Notes under the pieces: model-generated | Database searches by the model: none | Told to the model about the DNA's origin: nothing | Seen by the model: only the letters and a program-made list of their open reading frames with translations | Made by a program: the position numbers and the translations under genes | Shown: positions 4,713-7,739 of the stretch, piece after piece | How the letters are laid out: each line of letters begins with the position of its first letter | Numbering within the stretch: the stretch's first letter is position 1 | Source: Holophagaceae bacterium UBA706 | Lineage (GTDB): Bacteria; Acidobacteriota; Holophagae; Holophagales; Holophagaceae | Reading direction: 5' to 3' | Assembly: GCA_002298155.1 (NCBI GenBank) | Contig: DBME01000448.1 | Span: forward strand, 1 to 7,739 | Length of the DNA: 7,739 nt

Positions 4713-6500
4713 ATGCGTTCCCGATCCCTGATCACCGCCGTCCTCTGCGGCCTCCTCGTGGTTCCCGCCCTTCGTGCGCAGGAGGACCCGGCCACGCGCC
4801 TCAAGGGCTTCGACGCCTACATGGAGAAGGTGCTCAAGGACTGGAACGCCCCGGGCGTGGCCGTGGGCGTGGTGGTCGGGGACAAGCTGGTCTTCGCCAA
4901 GGGCTATGGCTACCGGGACGTGGACGGCAAGCTGCCCATGACCCCGGCCACCGTGTGCCAGATCGCGTCCAACACCAAGCTCTTCACCGCGGTGGCGGCG
5001 GGGATGCTGGTGGAGGACGGCAAGCTCACCTGGGACCGCCCCATCCGCGACGCCGTCCCCGCCATCCGCTTCTACAACGATGACCTGGACGCCCACGTCA
5101 CCCTGCGGGACATGCTCAGCCACCGTACCGGCATCACCCGCCACGACAGCATCTGGTACAAGTCCGACTTCACCCGCAGGGAGCTCTTCGACCGCATCCG
5201 CTTCATGGAGCCCAAGGAACCCCTGCGCCAGACCTTCCTCTACAACAACATGATGTACGCCGCCGTGGGCCAGATCCTGGAGCTCCAGACCGGGCGCACC
5301 TGGGAGGACCTGGTCCAGACCCGGATCCTGGACCCCCTGGGCATGAAGGGCACCGGCTTCTCCATCGCCCAGCTCCAGAAGGCCCCCGACCACGGGGTGA
5401 CCTTCACGGAGCACCGGGAGACGCGCGACCTCTACCGCATCCCCTTTTACGAGGACATCGTGGGGGTCGCTCCCTGCGGCGCCATCGTCTCCAACGTCCA
5501 GGACCTTTCCCACTGGCTGGCGGCCCTCATGAACGACGGGAAGTGGCAGGGCCGCCAGGTCCTGCCTCCCGCGGCGCTGGCGGCCACCCTGGAGCCCGCC
5601 ATCCCCCTCCCCAACGCCCAGGGCCTCTCGCGGGGCTGGTGGGAGATGCAGAACGCCGCCTACGGCATGGGCCGGGAGACCGTCTCGTACCGGGGGCACC
5701 TCCTGACCTTCCACGGGGGCGACCTCCCCGGCTTCCACTCCCAGATCTCCTACCTGCCCCAGGAACGCATCGGGGTCATCGTCCTGGTGATCGGGGACCA
5801 CTGCGCCCCCCTGTACAACACCATCTCCTACAACATCTTTGAACGCATGCTGGGCCTGTCCCTGACCCCCTGGAACGAGCGGCGGCTGGACATCTACCTC
5901 AAGGGCAAGAAGGCCGGCACCGAAGCCCGGGGCAAGGCCGGCGCGGACCGCGTCCCGGGGACCCGCCCCGCCCACCCCCTGGCCGACTACGCCGGGGTCT
6001 ACGAGCACCCCGCCTACGGCCTCCTGCGGGTGGACATGGCGGGATCCCTTCTCCAGTTCAACTTCCACAAGATCAAGCTCTACCTCACCCCCTACCATTT
6101 CGAGCGCTTCGACACCCCCGACGACGAGGAGGAGGGCCGGTTCTCCCTGAACTTCCTCACCAACCCCCAGGGCGAGGTGGACAAGGTCAGCCTGTCCCTG
6201 GACGAGGCCGAGACGGTCTTCACCCGGCGGCCCGAGGCCGTCCCGCCCGCGACCCTGCAGAAGCTGGCCGGGTCCTATGAGACGCCCACGGGCGGTCTGT
6301 TCCAGGTGGTCCTGCGGGACGGCGTCCTGTACCTGGCCTACCCGGGGTCCCCGGATACCCGCCTGATCCCCACCCGGGGCCTGCGCTTCAAGGTGCCGGA
6401 ATTTTCCGATACGGTCTTCGAATTCGTGGTGGAAGGGGAGCAGGTCATGGCCCTGAAACAGACCGATCCATCGGGCGAATACTCCAGCAAGCGGAAATAG
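4713..6500 (+). CDS. Secreted serine hydrolase, beta-lactamase/class C-like fold
   Basis: 595 residues from the ATG at 4713, behind a GGGAGGA ribosome-binding site (4703-4709). The N-terminal signal peptide has a probable cleavage site near ALRA-Q23. Residues about 30-395 form the serine beta-lactamase-like domain (Pfam Beta-lactamase, peptidase S12 relatives): S86-N-T-K89 is the nucleophile motif SxxK, Y177-N-N179 the YxN motif, and H334-G-G336 stands where class C enzymes have KTG. HxG at that place is common in esterases, D-aminopeptidases and other non-lactamase members, so peptide or ester hydrolysis in the periplasm is more likely than antibiotic resistance. After a low-complexity linker (about 398-418) come two similar beta-rich modules (about 421-505 and 514-592) of the DUF3471 or lipocalin-like type. 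No lipobox is seen. The true substrate is unknown. Confidence 0.9.
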   Translation: MRSRSLITAVLCGLLVVPALRAQEDPATRLKGFDAYMEKVLKDWNAPGVAVGVVVGDKLVFAKGYGYRDVDGKLPMTPATVCQIASNTKLFTAVAAGMLVEDGKLTWDRPIRDAVPAIRFYNDDLDAHVTLRDMLSHRTGITRHDSIWYKSDFTRRELFDRIRFMEPKEPLRQTFLYNNMMYAAVGQILELQTGRTWEDLVQTRILDPLGMKGTGFSIAQLQKAPDHGVTFTEHRETRDLYRIPFYEDIVGVAPCGAIVSNVQDLSHWLAALMNDGKWQGRQVLPPAALAATLEPAIPLPNAQGLSRGWWEMQNAAYGMGRETVSYRGHLLTFHGGDLPGFHSQISYLPQERIGVIVLVIGDHCAPLYNTISYNIFERMLGLSLTPWNERRLDIYLKGKKAGTEARGKAGADRVPGTRPAHPLADYAGVYEHPAYGLLRVDMAGSLLQFNFHKIKLYLTPYHFERFDTPDDEEEGRFSLNFLTNPQGEVDKVSLSLDEAETVFTRRPEAVPPATLQKLAGSYETPTGGLFQVVLRDGVLYLAYPGSPDTRLIPTRGLRFKVPEFSDTVFEFVVEGEQVMALKQTDPSGEYSSKRK

Positions 6501-6518
6501 GGGCAGTGGTCTGTCCCC
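6500..6518 (+). repeat. REP-like imperfect palindrome at the hydrolase 3' end
   Basis: GGGGCAG (6500-6506) pairs with CTG-T-CCCC (6511-6518) with one bulged T and loop TGGT, and its first G is the last base of the TAG stop. The TGGTCTGTCCCC core recalls a short palindromic repeat I remember as frequent in other bacterial genomes, sometimes near REP-associated (Y1-type) transposase genes. No transposase is in this window. It may simply serve as the hydrolase 3'-end hairpin. Confidence 0.35.
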
Positions 6519-6538
6519 ATCTGCGTCGCCACCGATCC

Positions 6539-6573
6539 TTTATTGTTGACCTAAATGGTTATGATAAATTACA
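6539..6573 (+). promoter_or_regulatory. AT-rich promoter-like patch upstream of the E1 gene
   Basis: A short AT-rich island in GC-rich surroundings contains TTGACC (6546-6551) and, separately, TATGAT (6560-6565). These two boxes are too close to each other (8 bp) to be one promoter. TATGAT could be a -10 with a weak -35 around 6537-6542, or TTGACC a -35 with a poor -10 near 6569. A promoter is plausible because it precedes the E1 ribosome-binding site by about 20 nt, but the exact elements are uncertain. Confidence 0.3.
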
Positions 6574-6592
6574 GGGATCGCCGGAACCCGGC

Positions 6593-6600
6593 GGGAGGAG
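6593..6600 (+). promoter_or_regulatory. Ribosome-binding site fixing the GTG start of the E1 gene
   Basis: GGGAGGAG ends five bases before the GTG at 6606. No in-frame ATG lies between it and the conserved E1 domain, so the GTG is the best start. Confidence 0.75.
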
Positions 6601-6605
6601 AGCCT

Positions 6606-7739
6606 GTGGCGACAACCGAGACTTCCCCCGAGACCCGGACCCTTTCCCGCGAACAGCGCATCGGTCTGTTCCGCACCATCTATGCGTCCCGGCGCATCGA
6701 TGATCGCGAAATAACGGGCAAGCGGCAGAACAAGGTCTTCTTCCAGATCAACGGCGCGGGCCACGAGGCCCTCCAGGCCGCCGCCGCCCTCTGCCTGCGT
6801 CCGGGGCAGGACTGGTTCTTCCTGTACTACCGTGACCGGGCCCTGGCCTATGCCCTGGGCGTGAGCGCCCGGGACATGTTCATGGGGTCCGTGGGCTCCA
6901 AGCTGGACCCGGCGACGGGCGGGCGCATGATGCCCGGTCACTGGTCCGACCACCGGCTCAACCTCTTCACCACTTCCAGCCCCACCGGTTCCCAGTTCCT
7001 GCAGGCCGTGGGCGCCGCCGAGGCCATCCTGAGGGCCGAGCGCGAGGGCCTCCAGGACCAGCTGGGCGTCAAGCCCGGTGAAGTGGTCTTCGTCACCACG
7101 GGCGACGGCACCGTCTCCGAGGGTGAATTCTGGGAGGCCATCAACAGCGCGGTGAACCTGAAGGTGCCCGTGGTCTTCCTGGTGGAGGACAACGGCTACG
7201 CCATCTCCGTGCCCACCGAGGTGCAGTACCCCGGCGCCAACGTGGCCGCCCTCCTCAAGGGCTGGGAGGCTCACGGGCTGCGCGTCATCGACGGCGTCGA
7301 CGGCTGCGATCCCATCGCCAGCCACGAGGCCCTGCGCGAGGCCGTGGACTATGCCCGCGAACGCAAGGGCCCGGCCCTGGTGCGGGCCCGGGTCATCCGG
7401 CCCTACTCCCATTCCCTCTCGGACGACGAGCAGCTCTACAAGACCCCCGCCCAGCGCGCCCAGGAGGCCCTGCGCGACCCCCTGACGACCTACCCCGCCC
7501 GTCTCCTGAGGGAAGGGGACCTGGACGAGGCGGCCCTGGAGGCCCTCAAGGCCGAGGTGCAGGAGGAAGTGGAGCAGGCCTGGGCCCAGGCCGAGGTGGC
7601 GCCGCCCCCGGACAGCGGCTCCTACATGCGCTACCTCTTCAGCGAGGAGATCGACCCCACCTCGCCCGCCTTCGACACCGAAGACCGGGCCGGTGACCAG
7701 GCCGTGGGCGCCAAGACCATGATCGACCTCATCAACGCC
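6606..7739 (+). CDS. 2-oxoacid dehydrogenase E1 (2-oxoisovalerate type), probable alpha/beta fusion, cut by the window edge
   Basis: 378 codons are present, with no stop before the window ends. This is the thiamine-diphosphate-dependent E1 that decarboxylates a branched-chain 2-oxoacid (or pyruvate) and passes the acyl group to the lipoyl E2, in the cytoplasm. The alpha-type domain spans about 15-345: YYRDR (74-78), GGRMMPGHW (105-113), SSPTGSQ (124-130) and the ThDP/Mg motif from G166-D-G168 to N196 (GDGTVSEGEF ... EDNGYAIS). SHSLSDDE (268-275) matches the histidine-containing catalytic/phosphorylation loop of E1 alpha. The pattern is closest to branched-chain E1 alpha as I know it. Instead of ending at about 350-360 residues, the frame continues through a linker (EIDPTSPAFDTED) into TMIDLINA (371-378), which looks like the start of an E1 beta subunit, so a single-chain alpha/beta E1 is expected. 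The start is GTG. Confidence 0.9.
   Translation, partial: MATTETSPETRTLSREQRIGLFRTIYASRRIDDREITGKRQNKVFFQINGAGHEALQAAAALCLRPGQDWFFLYYRDRALAYALGVSARDMFMGSVGSKLDPATGGRMMPGHWSDHRLNLFTTSSPTGSQFLQAVGAAEAILRAEREGLQDQLGVKPGEVVFVTTGDGTVSEGEFWEAINSAVNLKVPVVFLVEDNGYAISVPTEVQYPGANVAALLKGWEAHGLRVIDGVDGCDPIASHEALREAVDYARERKGPALVRARVIRPYSHSLSDDEQLYKTPAQRAQEALRDPLTTYPARLLREGDLDEAALEALKAEVQEEVEQAWAQAEVAPPPDSGSYMRYLFSEEIDPTSPAFDTEDRAGDQAVGAKTMIDLINA

Noticed and set aside
4623..6098. Minus-strand open frame (491 codons) opposite the hydrolase
   Set aside because: Low-complexity antisense translation; the plus strand carries all three catalytic motifs of the serine hydrolase.
4713..6500. Antibiotic-resistance beta-lactamase (AmpC)
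   Set aside because: The fold motifs SxxK and YxN fit, but HGG replaces KTG and the protein has a long C-terminal extension, as in non-lactamase family members.

Overview
The window is GC-rich bacterial chromosomal DNA with strongly GC-biased third codon positions and Gram-negative envelope proteins. My best guess is an Acidobacteriota member, perhaps of the Holophaga/Geothrix type. This rests on the combination of a BBP2-like outer-membrane porin beside amt, a secreted beta-lactamase-fold hydrolase and a probable alpha/beta-fused 2-oxoacid dehydrogenase E1. It is an inference; no rRNA or marker gene is present.

Layout: an ammonium transporter on the minus strand (62-1270) is followed by a strong hairpin (16-43). 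An 811-bp divergent intergenic region (1271-2081), partly very AT-rich, separates it from a second, closely related ammonium transporter on the plus strand (2082-3326). Two consecutive hairpins (3345-3374 and 3380-3415) follow, and then an outer-membrane beta-barrel protein (3466-4626), a secreted serine hydrolase with two similar C-terminal beta domains (4713-6500), and the start of a thiamine-diphosphate-dependent E1 gene (6606 to the window edge).

How the genes work together: the two Amt proteins would carry ammonium across the inner membrane. The porin directly downstream could admit small solutes across the outer membrane, so genes 2 and 3 may form a nutrient-acquisition pair. No PII (glnK/glnB) gene is visible next to either amt, although both Amt tails carry the PII-responsive C-terminal motif. 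The hydrolase and E1 appear to be separate units: both have good ribosome-binding sites, and promoter-like sequence precedes each.

The clearest non-coding signal is a perfect CRP/FNR-family dyad (TGTGA-N6-TCACA, 1778-1793) in the divergent region, with a weak promoter placed about 60 bp downstream towards the second amt. I found no CRISPR array, complete mobile element, tRNA or rRNA, and no clearly unprecedented system. The most interesting points are the regulatory architecture of the amt pair and its link to the porin.
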